Notes: generated by a model from the sequence alone, not told the origin. A stretch of DNA of 64,000 nucleotides from Toxoplasma gondii ME49 (GCF_000006565.2 NC_031473.1:1240001-1304000), one strand, 5' to 3'; counted from the stretch's first letter, positions 1-13,400 are shown. Program-made: numbers and translations.

Positions 1-3000
1 CAGCGAAATTCTCTCCACGGCGGTGAAAGCGGATCCCAGCAGCCTTCCCAGTCGGTAAGAAACATCTCACACAGCGTCTTCTCTTTTGCGGGAACAGTCC
101 GCGTCTGCGAACCCGCGTCGCGTGTTGGAAATCCATCGTACGCGTGGGAGGATGCCGACACGCATCCACGGTTTCGACCTACAAAAGCTTCTTTCGTCCG
201 CCAGCCAGCAGCTCACAAAGACGGCAGATTTTTTTCTGAAGCACACGCTAACATGTGTAGGTATTGGTTTACGTGTATGTAAACATCCAGCACGGGGTCT
301 GTGTGCAACACCAGCGTGCGTATATACAAATACTAACATAGATGTATGTATATATATATATATATATTCGGAGTGAGTTGTTCAGTAGATCATGGCGCAA
401 GCGTATCCACGTGTACCGTTAGGGGAACAATTAGCGTAGGTCATCGTGCGCCAACAGAGTTCTGGTGCGTGGGGACAAAGCTGCAGATAGTGTAAAAGTC
501 TACAAGTTTCCCGTCTGCTTGTTTTAGGGAGCACGGGAACCTGATGATGACGCTTTTGGTCTTTTCGCCGCCGACATCTGACTTCGCAAGCATGCTCGAA
601 GATTGCATAGAGGACTGTCGCCAAGAACCAGGACTCGTCCCTGCGGTCTGGTGAGTCTTCTGTCTTCCAGGGACCGGCCTACATCAGCGAGGGTCGCTCG
701 ATGTGCCATCTGTGCATACGGATTCAGATTTATGGAAAAAATAAGTCATTTACGTGCGTATACAGGTATACATATATATGTAAATATAGAGTATGTATCT
801 GGCTTGGCCTGTACTGGCGTATCCACGGAGCGCAGGCGGGTCAGGGTCAGGACAGAGGAAAGCATATCGACCCATCGGTCGCAAGGTAGGCACGCACATA
901 GGCAGACTCGTAGCGACATGTGGAGGCAAAGGAACAGGCTGAGTGCGTTTTTCGATGTCCTTTCTCTTCCAGGTTCGATCGGCTGGTCGGGCGAATCGTT
1001 GCAGAAAATGGAACCCCGAACGACTTAGTGTGTTTCATCTCGATGCTCCGGGCGTTCTTCAGCCCCATCCAAAAGCGCATTTTTCTGTTTTTCTTGCATG
1101 AGGAGTACGCAAGGACAGATCTCGATCCGAGTCTGTTTCACTCTCATGCAGCCCGACGGGAGCTCTACATTGATAGTAAGAACACCCCACGCAAAGTGAG
1201 ATTACTCGCTTTTGTTGACACTTCGATACTATGCACGAGAAGAGGACGCAAGAGAGGAACTAATACATACGACGTAGCGGCGAAAGGGAGGAGATGAGTG
1301 CGGAAGGAAGAGTCTTTACCTCTGTTCCTTCATTAATGCGACGATAGTGAAACATTTATTCAGGAGCGCATATATGTAGAGAGCTATGATCATCTGTATG
1401 TTGATACGCGTAAACGCGTCTGTATTTCGCAGTGACAATGGGAGAAAGGGTGGCCTGCCAATGACACAAGAAGAGCTTGTCATTTATAGCTGATGCCGAT
1501 AAGAGAAGGGGGAACCGAATATACGGGAAAACATTCGCGAGTGTCGCTTTCCTACGAACAAAGATTCTCGTATGTTAAGGGCACACTTTTGTGCAAACCG
1601 TATTATGTTTTCTGCACAGCTGTACGGAAGCTCATTCAAGTACGCATGAATAATGCAAGATTCCGAGAGTACCAGAGGCTGAAAAGGCTGCAGGAAAAAA
1701 ACAAGAAGGATCGGAAGAAGAGAAAACAGCAAAGCCACGGTAGTCTCACCTCCTTCGATGTCACCGAATCCGACTGGGCTCACCTCAGTAAGCATGACCT
1801 CAGCGGATACAGCTAATGGTATCTGTTTTAGTTTCAGGGACTGTAGATATACAGGGATATCTTGTGTTGGTGCATGTGCATATACATATTTCTATGTCTG
1901 CCTGTGCGTTCCTGTGAGCGTGTTCAACGCGTTACCGCGAACGCCAAATGGCAGCTGGAGTAGCGCTTGACAACTGCATGGGTATTTGCTTTGTGAAGCA
2001 GTGTGTCAGGAATGTGCAGATATACTGATATGCATTTGCTTGTAAGACCAACTGACTATTATCTACTTTGAACGCAGTTGCTTTTTCTGGCGGTTTCCCA
2101 TCGTTATGTTTTGTTACGACGTCTCCCAACAGTTTGCAAGGCTTGTGTTTCCTTCCGTTGAATCGGTATCTTGTCTCAGGCTATCTCGAATACAATATCG
2201 AAAAGGAAGATCCTTCCGACGCCGAGGAGTATCTTGATACAACAGGCCTCATCAACGGATGTGTGTGGAATGGTACGCCCATGAGAGGGACGGGATGATG
2301 TGTCGCTATTCTGTACCTTCAGAAACTTGGACATAGGTGCTTTTTCTACCTGCAATCACATACCGTTGTTCATGTCGGTGAACACATCCACTTCAACAGT
2401 GATTTTATGGCTGTCTCATAAGTGAGGTGTCCAGAGGTGCCGCTTCAGATACTTAGACTACATAGATATCTATCAAGTAGGGTACGGCGTACAGCAGTCT
2501 GTGATGTTCCCCTTACAATGGAGATGGGAGGTCACAGACGAGTCGTTTTTCACCGCAGTTCATTTATAGCAGAACATGTAAAGGTTATTATCGCGTTTCG
2601 CTGTAAAAGATTTCGGATTTCAGGCGCGCCGTCTGTTTTCTGGTCCTTCGAATCTCCAGTGGGGTATTGTATGTATTCCATTTAAGCGTGTTTTCGCTAG
2701 TGTGCTCCCACTGTGTCTGCGTTCTTCTCTGCAACACCTTGCGTATTTGTGGCCTTGGCCGGTGGTCTTTGATTCAGGCATTTCTCTTCAGAATTTGAAC
2801 GTTCGTTTAAGCGAACAATTGATTTACCAAGATGCCCTCGAAAAAGAGTACACGTCAAAGGCAAACGTCCCCGGCATGTCCATCGTGAAAGGGAAGGACA
2901 CCGAGAGCATCACGGTGCTTGAATCGGTAGTGGACCACACCGACCGGAGGCTCCTCGGAAAAGGTTGGATTTCTGGGCGGACTTCCACCCGAGCTATGGG

Positions 3001-3175
3001 CCGTGCTGCGGAGCTTTCGCTTCAGAAGTTTGGTGGCCAGGCAGGACTGGTCACGCAGTCTGTGTCCTCCGCATGTTTGGCCTACAACTTGGATAAAATC
3101 GAGCGCCTCCCTGTGCCACGAGAAGAGGACGACCTAGCATGGAGACTAGCGGTGGAGGGTGGATTTCTGGCTTAA
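1..3175 (+). CDS. Unrecognised multi-exon protein, 3' part (5' end outside window)
   Basis: Six exons can be joined in one frame: 1-54 (partial), 528-650, 973-1175, 1620-1787, 2180-2272 and 2778-3175 (stop TAA). Every junction is GT-AG and phases agree (2, 2, 1, 1, 1). The visible part is 345 residues. Exon 3 carries a helical hydrophobic stretch (LVCFISMLRAFFSPIQKRIF). Exon 4 is strongly basic and helical (YQRLKRLQEKNKKDRKKRK), resembling a coiled coil or nuclear signal. Exon 6 is an ordinary soluble segment ending GGFLA-stop. I do not recognise the family, and no catalytic motif or membrane segment is evident. The N-terminus lies left of the window, so full length is unknown. The coding call is firm because six exons stay in phase; function is unknown. 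Confidence 0.75.
348..367. repeat. TA dinucleotide repeat
   Basis: An alternating TA tract inside the first intron of the gene at the left edge. It is a simple microsatellite with no assigned role. Confidence 0.85.
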
Positions 3176-4456
3176 ACTGGTTTCCTCATCAGACACTTTG
3201 CATTTTCATAATAGACAGGCTGGCGTGGAAACACGGCAGGACAACTGTATACATATCGTTTGTCTGTGTGTAGATATCTACGTGTATTCGTCGAAACCGG
3301 TGCCTGTGCATAGCACATGCGAGTTGCATCCTCAACTAATATATACGGTGTTGCTCGTTTGTCAGTTTTTCAATCGCGAGCAGTGCCACAACCACTGTAT
3401 GATGTCTAGGCTCACGACGCTGTACAGGTAGGGACACCTATCGGGGTGGCGTAAATTGCTGTCTATCTTCGACGAGAAAAGAGTCTCGTTCGGTCCCACA
3501 CTGTCGGGATCCGCAGTATCTTGCTGTTAGCTGTCTACGGGTCCATTGGCCTGAGCCAACGGACCCGCAGAAGGTTTTTGTAGGAAGTGCCAAAGTACGA
3601 CGTGAGGCAAAGAGTCTGTTTTCCGTCCAAGGAACAGCGAAATTGGGAGACGTGAAAGCAGGCAATTTTCTGTTTCTCGACTCTCTTCCCCTCAGTTCGC
3701 GGCCGTGACGAAGGCGCGGGAACGGAGCTGCCTCTTCACTGGTACATGAAAACGCAGCCGTGTAACAACGATACCGAAAATTCAGTTTTTATTGGTCAAA
3801 GAAGATCACAAATTCCGCACCAGTTTGCACCGGAATAGATGCGTTTTGCTCGTTTGTGTGTGCCCGTTTCCAAAATATAGTTCGCATTTTAAGCCCTCAC
3901 TGTACATGTAGACTGTATGCGTAAATCGTCAGTACTGTACGAGATACATATGTCTCGGCAAAAGAAACACAAAGGCACAAGCCTGTTGTTTATAGCTCTA
4001 AAGCTCAGGACAACCGCATGCACCTTATAGACAATTATATATATGCATATATAGTGGTACGCACATTGTTAACACACGACTGCGAAGGTCGTTCGACCAC
4101 TTTTCCCTAATATCGAAGAATGACGTTTAAGCACGCTTACACGCGTCTGTACGGATCTATACATCTCTCTATAGAGATATGAATATTTCTGTGTTTCACG
4201 CTTATAACGAAGTAGCGGTTGCACAAGATCTTCTTTAGGGAGTTCTAATTATGTTACGTGATTCTAACGGCCTGCGTTTTTCTCTTTGTTATACGTTCGC
4301 TGTCTGTGGCAATCGTGAGATGTTGGATATAGAAGCATTAGGCAAAAGTAGAAAGAAACAGAGGCAACGAACAAGAACTGATACAGGGAGGAGAGACAAG
4401 GGAGCAGCCATGCTACCCTGAACTGCCAGGCGAGGATGATGAAGACGTCCGTTTCG
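3176..4456. other. Gene-free spacer (two convergent 3' ends)
   Basis: This lies between the stop of the left-edge gene (+) and the stop of the CDPK (-). It is AT-richer than the flanks, with short ATATAT words near 4,035-4,055. I see no coding frame or RNA gene; it is presumably the two 3' UTRs. Confidence 0.6.
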
Positions 4457-7400
4457 TTACGGTGCTCCGAGACAAGCAACAAAGTCCTGTGAGAAGAAAA
4501 CAACAATGCAGGACATATGAACGTGGATCTACAGAAGCAATCTGACGGGAAGAAGTCCCTCCCCAAATTACCCCAGCAGAGTGAAAACGTGAAGGGAGCA
4601 TGAGACCGGGGACGAAGGCACACAAAGCCATAGAAGAGAAATGCAAGGACTCATGTGCAAAAGAGCGAATAAGGAACTAGGTGCAGCATTCCAGGCGAAG
4701 CATCGAAAGTCGTCGATTGACACAACCACAGAAAAAATGTGTGTGGGTTACATTGAGGTATGTTGCTCGTTTTCTCTTTCCTGGCATTCACATCTGCGTG
4801 TTCTTTCCCCAATGTGTCGCTGCATCCCGTCCCTCACTTTGAAACTGAATTTTCCATCGTTGTCGAAGTCTCCAGAATTGAGAAGCTCCGCAATCTGTGC
4901 TGGGGGACAGGCGACAAAGGCAGCAGATTCGCATTCGGACAATTCGCTTCAATATCGGCTATTGAGAGTGCATTCTTTTCCCAGTGGGAGTTGGTTTTAA
5001 AACTCTGCCGACATAGGCATGTCAATCAACGATTCTGCTTTTTACCTGTTTTCCTGTGATACAAAATCCAGCGTCTGTGTACATTCGTACACGGGAGTGC
5101 GTCTGGGATTAACATGCTTGCCTGTGCGGTGTCTCGATGTCTCTGTCGCCAGGAGATCTAGCAGCGTTTATCTTGTTTCACCTCGCTCGATCCGTACCCT
5201 TGGTCTCGCGTCTTCGTGTTTGGGCTTCTTTTGTTTCTCTGTGTTGCTCCCTCACGAGCTCCGATCGGCAAGAATCATCCACGCATGTTTCGATCCACCC
5301 CAGGGCGGCGCCCATCTCGTCGACGCTGATGACTCCGTCACCGTCGAGGTCGAGTTTGCGGAAGGCGGCTCTGGAGAGACAGATCGTGGGAAGGAAGAAA
5401 CGTGTAAGGATAGAGGGGACGCAAGACCATCTTTCAAAAGAACAGACGCCCCTTTAGAATCGATCTTTTTGTTTTGCAGGGTGCTGGCGGGAATCTTTAC
5501 TAGCGCTGGTCCAGTCGCGGACCATGGAAAGAACCGGATAGACAGGTCTCCGAGGCGAGATGAGTCTTTTCGTCACCACGTTTTACCTTAGCGCTTCCTT
5601 ACTTGAGCAGATCTTGTCTCGCGAAGATCCGTTCGTCCACACACGCGGTGAGGAATTCCGACAGGTCGAGGACGCCGTCGCCGTTGGTGTCACAGGCGCG
5701 TAGGCATGCTTCTAGAAGCACCCCTGCGTCTTCTGTCTGCCACAGGGTCGCCAGAATGTTTCTTCTTTCGCGTCTTCTCTGCGCCCTCAAACGATCTGCG
5801 TTATCTATGCCACAAACGAGCGCCTGTGTCTCCTTTGATATTGCTTCTGCTCGCGCACCTGTCCTCTCCATTCTTTTGCCGATCTCCTCCCCTTCACCTG
5901 GTTGACTAGTTTTTCGGCCAAGCAGACATTTGTCTCTTCCGTCTCCGCAAGCCCCTGCGCCGTTCCCACCAGGGCTGTCGCGCCCAGCCTGTCCCCTACC
6001 CGGAGAGACGAGAGGAGCTCGCGTTTCACCTCCCGCCTCTCGGCGTGCTTCATCGCCAGCTGCCTGTGCTCTTCTCCTTCTGTCGCCTTGCTCGTTGTTG
6101 CCTCTGTTTTCACTGAGGATCGACACTCGGCCCTTGTTGTGGAGTGTGTGGATGGCGATGGGAGTCGGTCTCTGGCAGACGTCGAGGAATTCCTTCTGGC
6201 GGTGAACCATAGCCTTGGCTGCACTGATTGTCTTCGCGACTTTTTCAAGACGCCGTTCTCGCTGCCGCGCCAAATCCTTCGCCTCTTTCTTTCGCTCGAG
6301 ATCCACCTTCAATTTGAAGCGCAAAAGCTCGGCCAAACGTCGTACCCCGTCGACTGTCTCCGCCAGCGTCAACTGGCCGTCGCCGTCGCGGTCAAGGAGC
6401 ACGAAGAGCCCCTCGAGGCGCTGAAGTTGCTCGACTGCGCAGTCGCTTCTCTCGATCGCTTCTGCCGAACACAGGGCTGGAACAGGCGCCAAGCAAGACG
6501 CTCCGCCACCCGCACTTGCCTTCTCCGCTGTCTCTCTAGACGTTCCAGCTGCCAGTCGCAGGCAGTTTTGGTCGAGTCGCCCCCGGCCTCCAGCGAGCGG
6601 CGGAGCCCCACGTGTTCCCGACCGCAGGGCCGCCAGAGTCACGGGCCGCGAAGATGCAGAGAGAAGCGAGACGTTTGCGAATTCTCCCCGAGAAATTTCA
6701 ACCACAGTGGAAGCGCACTTCTTTTGCAACACCGTCTTCCCCGCGTAGTTCAACCACCGCGCCACGAGAATCGGCGCCAAGGGACAAAAGGGAAACAGCT
6801 TCACGTCCTGAGGACTCAGAAAGCAGATCCGCGCCGCGAAGGGCGTGCAAACGGAACACGGAATCGAGGAAGGAGAAAGGGAGGGAAAAGAGGAAGAGTG
6901 AGAGGAAGCAGGGCCAGTGGAAGAAGCGAGAGATGAAGATGACGCGTCGGGCTGGAAAGCGTCTTTTGGCTGTCGTCCGTCGCCTGTGTCGGCCAGGGTC
7001 TTGTTGCAGTTTTCACACCGAGAGGGCAAGTGGAAGTGAGGCATGGGCGAACAGAGAAGGAAGTTGAGCTCCTGTTCCTGCTGTCGCCTGCGGCGTTCTT
7101 CGCCATTCCTTTCAGAACTTTCGCCTCGGCCAGGAATGCCTTCGCCGCTCAAGGCGCCAACGCCACATCCAGCGCTCTGGGCACTCGGGGAAACTGCGGA
7201 GCCAGCTCGGACGGAGAGGAGAGACGACAGCGGATGTTCCGGCAGCGCTTCATGTCCTCTTCCTGACGCTGTGCGCAGCTTTGAACGTGTCGCCTTCTCT
7301 CCGCAAACAGAAGTCACTAACTCGCGGTCGACAGGCTGCCAGCTACTCTGGTCAAGGTACAAGCCACCGAAAGCGGCGACAGTCGCAGCCGCGGCTTGGG

Positions 7401-10400
7401 CTCCAATTGCACGCAGCTCCATGAGAGGTGTCTCTCTCCCGTTTCGACCAAAGGTGACTTCGGTGTCATTCGCCCGTAAGCTCCTTCCTTCGTCAGGCCT
7501 TCCTTTGCCTCCTTGTCCCGCTTGGCGGCCGGATGGTCGGTCGGGCCTCTGCACGTTTCTTCCCAGAGCTTCACCCCTCCCAACAGCCGCGGACCCCACA
7601 GGGCAGGTGCGCGGACTGTAGACAAGAGGAGGCTTGACGCCACGAGGGGAAGGCGACTGCGAGGTTCCACATGCAGGGTATTCGGGCGGATCTCTCATTT
7701 CACCCAGAGGGTAAAATGGCATCGTGGGTTGGAGAAATTGAGTTGCTGTGACAGCGGCGAGGGCGGCAAGAGTCGCCGCGTCGCTCAAACTGCTCGTGTT
7801 GTTCTCGTTACTTCCGACAAGTCTCAGGGGCTCAGCCTCGTGTGTGTCACTGCCCTTATTCTTCCCTGCCTTTTCTGAAGCTGCCCCGCCCTTGCCTGCC
7901 TCGCAGTCGTCTCGGGTGGATCCCAGAGACGAGATAGTTGAGCACGACGCCGCAAACCCCGGGCCGAACCACGACGCTTGCGGATGGAACACAGGCGGTA
8001 CAGACACTGCAGGAAAGGCGAATGCCGGCGAGAGAGCAGTTCGGGCGCCGCACTCGGCGTCCTTCTCGTCACTCTCTTCGAGGTCTCTGGACGAGCTCGG
8101 CGACTCGCCCGCGTCGCTTGTCGCATTGTCCTCACTCACAGTGGCATCTTCACTGGGTTCTTCTTCCGTCTCTTCCTCGTCTTCCCCTTCTTCCATCATC
8201 AGCCTGTCACAGTCGCCGCGAGTGTCGTCTGGGGCATCGCCGTCTGTCCTTCTCTTCGGCGGTTCCTCCGCTGTTTCGTCGTCCTTCGCTTTTGGCGCCA
8301 TCGGCCCCCCGGTCCTCTCTGCGCCCTGCAGCAAGGCTCTCTGCTGCTGAGCTGGCGCGCGACACCAGCAGATGTACGCGGTCGTCAGCGCCAAAGAGTC
8401 TCCACCGTCGCCGATCTCTTCGGCGATTTCTTCCAGCAGCGTCTGCCACTCGTGTTGAGCTAAATTTGCCTCAGACACGTCGTGCTCATTTGCCAACAAG
8501 ACCTGGCGCCCCCCAGATCCAGCGCTCGGTCTCTGCTTGTTGACCAGCGAAAGGCCGACCATCTGCGGAGAACCTAGCAGCGCCTTATGTGTGGACAGGG
8601 ACGGGTCCGAAACGGGAGAAGAAGCGAGGCTGGAATCGTTCCCGGCTTCAAGAGCCGAGTCTTCCAGACACGATCTCGATCCGGAGAACGGAACGCCGAT
8701 CCGCTCAAGCAGTGCGGCAGCTTGAGTAGGATCCAAGGACTGGTTTTTCTTTGTCCCTCGCTTCGCTTTTTTCTCGGCCGCTGTCTTCTTTTTCAGTACA
8801 TCTAAAGAAGGGAGAGGCAGAAAAGCTACCGTTCCGTCTTCCCTTAGGAATCGCGCGCCAAGGAGATGTGGCGCCGAGGCGCAGGGCGGAAGAGCCTGGC
8901 GATGCGCATTGAGGGACACCACAGAGGCAGGCACTTTCTTCCACAGTTCGTTTGTCCCGAAGTTCGATGCTGGACTGCGGTCGTCTTCTTGAATAAACCC
9001 AGGTGAGTGGGGCGCAAGTGCAGCCCGGCAGCGGCCGAAAGTCTTTCTCTCCCCCAGGATCTTCTCCCATATTCGCGAGGCAGAAAGAGCAAAACTCGAA
9101 GTGCCCAGACCGCCTGCCTCGTCTTCGTTCCCCCGTTCCTCACGAGGGCCTTGAGGGTAGGAGGTGATGGAGGCTCCAAGCGACGGGAGGTCGACCGGCA
9201 GAGGCAGGTCTAGGGCCTGTGCAGAACCTTGCTGAGCGAGGCCATCCCGGGTGGGGTCTGCGAGGCAGAGGCGCGATTTTGCATCCATAGGCTTTGCCTC
9301 GCTAGATGACAGAAGAAACAAAGTCCTACAGCTGTCTTGTGGGTACACATCTGTCGCTTTTGCTCCTTGGTCGTCTCGACCAAGGCCGAGGTTTCTCTCG
9401 CGTCCTCTCCCGGTTTCCCCGGGTGTGTCAAGTCCACAGTATGCGCAGGAGAAAAGCTCTGCGTCCGAACGACAACGTCGAGGGGCGGATGAACGGAGCG
9501 AGACACGCGGAGACGCCGAGGAGAAATACGAGAGGCCGTTAGACGATTCACGCGGCGGCAAAGAATCATGATCCTCTCTCGATGAAGGAAGGGCGCGATC
9601 CGCTTCGAGGGATCTGTCTTCCTTCTCCCTCTCTCGTTTTTCTCTGGACACAAGAGAGAAGAGACACCTCCGATCTGTGAAGCCCGCCTCCGTCGCCATA
9701 TCCCAGGCGCCGGCTCGCGTTAAGGCAAACAGTTGTCCCACACCTTGGAAAGGCAAGAAAAACGAAGAGAAGGACTGCGATGCCGACAGCGAATGCCGGC
9801 GAGGTTCAGGGCCGGGGGAAGCGTAGAGAGGAAGCGGAATCGTATGAGGAAGGAACACATGGAAGAACGGGTGTCGCAGAGCCTCCCCTGGAAGCAGTCG
9901 CGAAGACGGCGGAACGGTGAGCAGGCGGCAAATCAAATCCTTGGCGGCAGAGGAAATACTGTTCCACATTTCTCCTGTGAAGGCCGGAGGCGCGTAAAGC
10001 ACCTGACGGCACAGCAAGGACATAATCAAGGCAAAATATGGAGGTAAAAAAAGAGAAAATGCGTTTGCAGGTGTGTTATCTGAGTCGTTCCCTGTCAACA
10101 TGTATATACACAGTCTCTGCTGTCGCCCAACAGTCTTCGTCTGCTCTCGCCGTCTTGATTCTTTTTCCCTAACCCCTCTTTCTTTCTTCCAGCCCCCCTT
10201 TCCCGTCTCTCTTGCTCTTCTTCTCTTTCGCTTCCCTGTTACCCGATGAAGAACGTCGGCGTCAGTTCGGCCATCGAAGGGGAGCTCTCCACTCAGCAGC
10301 AGATACATCAGGACGCCGCAACTCCACGAGTCCGCGTAGCGTCCATCGTATCCCACTGAACACGGACTGCGTCTCTCAGGCTCTCGTAGGAGTCGCTTTT

Positions 10401-13400
10401 CCTCAGCGTTTAAATTGTTCTTTTCCCCAAGTGTGCCTCCGTTGCGTTTTTCCAACGCCTCAAGGGGGTTGCTCTCCCCAGGCGTCTCTTCCCTCGGCGT
10501 TTCTTTCCTAGGTGAATATGCGTCGTTGGGGCCCGGTGGGTGGCGCAGGCAGACAGGCGGCCCAGCTGCCCATGCGTCCCTGACGGAGAGGCAAAGAAGT
10601 TCCGGCGCGGCGAAGTGCATCGTCCCCACTACGGAGTGGAGGGGTCGAACAAGTTGATGGCGCCTGGGGCATGACGCTTGCTGTCTCTGGTTAGCGGAGC
10701 GGCTTCTGATCTCCCCAGAACAGGAAACAGAAAGGGCGTGGATGCTGGAGTGTTCAAGGCCTTTCATAGGTCGTGGTCGCCCAGTTTTCAGTTGCCGACA
10801 TCGCAGCTCGTGCTCGACAGACGCACAGACCGAGTGGCCGGAACGAGGCGCAGCTGGTGTCTCTTCTCTCTCGTCACCGACTGGATTTTCGCTAAGGGGG
10901 GTCGCGACATCCATCTGGTATTCACTCTTTTCGCGAAAAGAGGGCAGCGAAGAGGCCGATGGCGCATGGCTCTTCGCTTCTTCGTCATCCGCACTGCCCC
11001 AGCTGCTTCGCTTTGCGGCGCGGCGCCGGCGTTTCGTCCGCGGCGGTAGCTCCTCTGGATCGTAGAGAAAACTCCTGGCGAGACCAAAGTCGATGAGTTT
11101 CAGTCTGAAGGAGTCTGGATGCGTGAGCAGGAAGTTCTCCGGTTTGATGTCTCTGTACGAATGCCCAAGAGAAACAACAGGAAAGCACCAGCAAAACTGA
11201 GGCACAGAGTCGAGTGCGCACGGCGTTGGGGCAAGCAGCCAAACCCTTGCGGATCCCCCTCGGCGGGTCTAAAGGGTTTCGTGTATAGGGTCAGATGCTC
11301 CTCTGTATGTCTACGTCTCTCTCTGTTTTGCCTCTTCTCTTCTTTCAAGAGCTGGAAGGGATACCTGTGTGCAACATATTTGCAGTGGCAGTAGTGAACG
11401 GCAGAGAAAATCTGGTGCATCAACACCGCGGTGGCAACTTCGTCGAAGGGCCTCCGCGGCCCTGCTGGGCCTGAGGTGGAGCCGCCACACATCCGGCGCA
11501 AGATGGCGTCGTACAGGTCCCCTCCTCGGCAGAGCTCCATGACCTGTAGCGAAGAAGTCAGACCGATACAAGGAGCGCTGGCAGCGAGGTGACACGCATG
11601 GCAATAGACACTGAAGAATACAGGAGACGCAGTGGCTTCTAAGAATCACCTCTCCCTCTTTAATGCCACGAGGTGCATGTGGACCGGACTAACCCCGAAA
11701 CACTCCCTCCCACGCCGTTATATTCATGGGCATCTAAATATTCACTCTTTTTCTTCCTTTTGTGGAGCCGCGATTAAATACGGCTGCCCGTTGACGTTCT
11801 CTCTCGTCCTCGAGGTACGACAAACAGTCTCAACAAAAATAGATGCATGTAGGAATGTATGGGCGGGTGTCTGGTATCCGTGGAGTTGACTAAAATGTCA
11901 ACTGGTCTCTGACCGGATGTAGAAGGGAGTCTAGGCGAGTAAACAGCCGATAGACAGATACGATTTGTATAGCTTGAGCGAAGGTGCTTGTGTATTTTTG
12001 ACATCTCTTCTGCTCGTGTAAGCTTCAAACCCGAGGCAGAGCGAAGGTGGGCTTCCGGCCTCCCTCTCGAGAGACTCTTTGCCTTTTTAACTCCTGTCCA
12101 TCTTATCTTTACAAACGCTTCCATTCGTCCCAGGTCACTTGCCAGCTCCCCGCAATAGCGCCTTACAATGTAGACGTAAGTGTAGTCCTCGAAACACTCG
12201 TAGACTTTGATGATGTTCGGGTGGTCCAGACGCTGAAGGAGAAGCACCTCGTCCTCTGCATGTTCCATGGCTCGGACAGACCTGACGGATTTGCAAGGAG
12301 ACAGGCAAACGTCAACATGCCTGAACGGACTCCTAAAACCCTATTAAAAAGGGAGGAAATTTCAAAGGAGAGCTCTAGATTGAGGTGGGTGAACGCAACG
12401 GAGACAGTCTCCCTCCGGGAAACCTACCTCTTGGAGACTCTCTTGACGGCCCTCTGGAGTCCAGACGCGCGTTCGACCGCAATGAAGACGTCACCCCACG
12501 TTCCCGACCCCACCTTCTGTTTCACGACATAGTTCCTAAGAAGGCTATCTCCGTGTCTTAACACCTACACAGAAAAAACGAGACACGCAGCAGAGCGTGT
12601 CGAAGTCACGCTGCTCGAGCGTACGAGAACAACACAACGGGTGTAAGCGTGTACATTTGTTTGCAACTACACGTGAGCTTTTTTGTGTCTCCACAGAAGC
12701 GTCTGGAAGCTGAATTCGCAGATACATTGGCAGATAGATAGAAAGATGCTTGTGTTATTGTATAGTCGTAAGTGGTACGCGCATGCCAAGACTCTTCTGA
12801 GGGTCCCAGCTCTCACGCCGGGAAGTCTGCGTTTTTTTCTCACCGCACTCGCTTGCTTGAAGTCAGTGCGAGTGGACATTCGAATCGAGTCCTTGGCAGT
12901 GTAGATTCGCTTCTCTTGCCCCTTCTTCTCAGTCCGGCATTCGACGTCTGGAGCTTTTGCTTGTGGAAGATCGCCTTTGCTCTCCTGCATCGCCTTGTCA
13001 AGAATGAGGACGTCGCCTTTCGCAGTGTCTTCTCGGGCTGGCTGTTGCGAAGGGGACTTCCCACACGCGACAGGTGGTTTGCCTTCCTGAAGCTCGTGCT
13101 GTTCCGGCTTCGAAGAATTCTCCTGTTTCCTTTCTATCTCTACGACATCTGGCGTGTTTTGTTCTTTCCTTTGATTGGGCTCCTTGCCTTGTTTCTCGAA
13201 CTCGCCCTCACTTCTCCATTTCGTCTTTGGCTCGCCGGCTATCTGCGTCAGCTCTCCCTCTCTGTGAGCAGGTGCGCCAGCATCTTGGGTCCGAAGCGAG
13301 GAATCCTCGTCGTTTTCCTCTCTCTTCGTCTCTCTCTCTTCTGCTTCTTGAGAAACGCTGTCTCCTCCTGGCGACTCTGTCCGCTGCTGCGTCTCACCCT

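Noticed and set aside
5902..6936. 344-codon + strand open frame
   Set aside because: It is the antisense of the CDPK 4.4-kb exon, which carries EF hands and junction motifs; high GC at third positions opens shadow frames.
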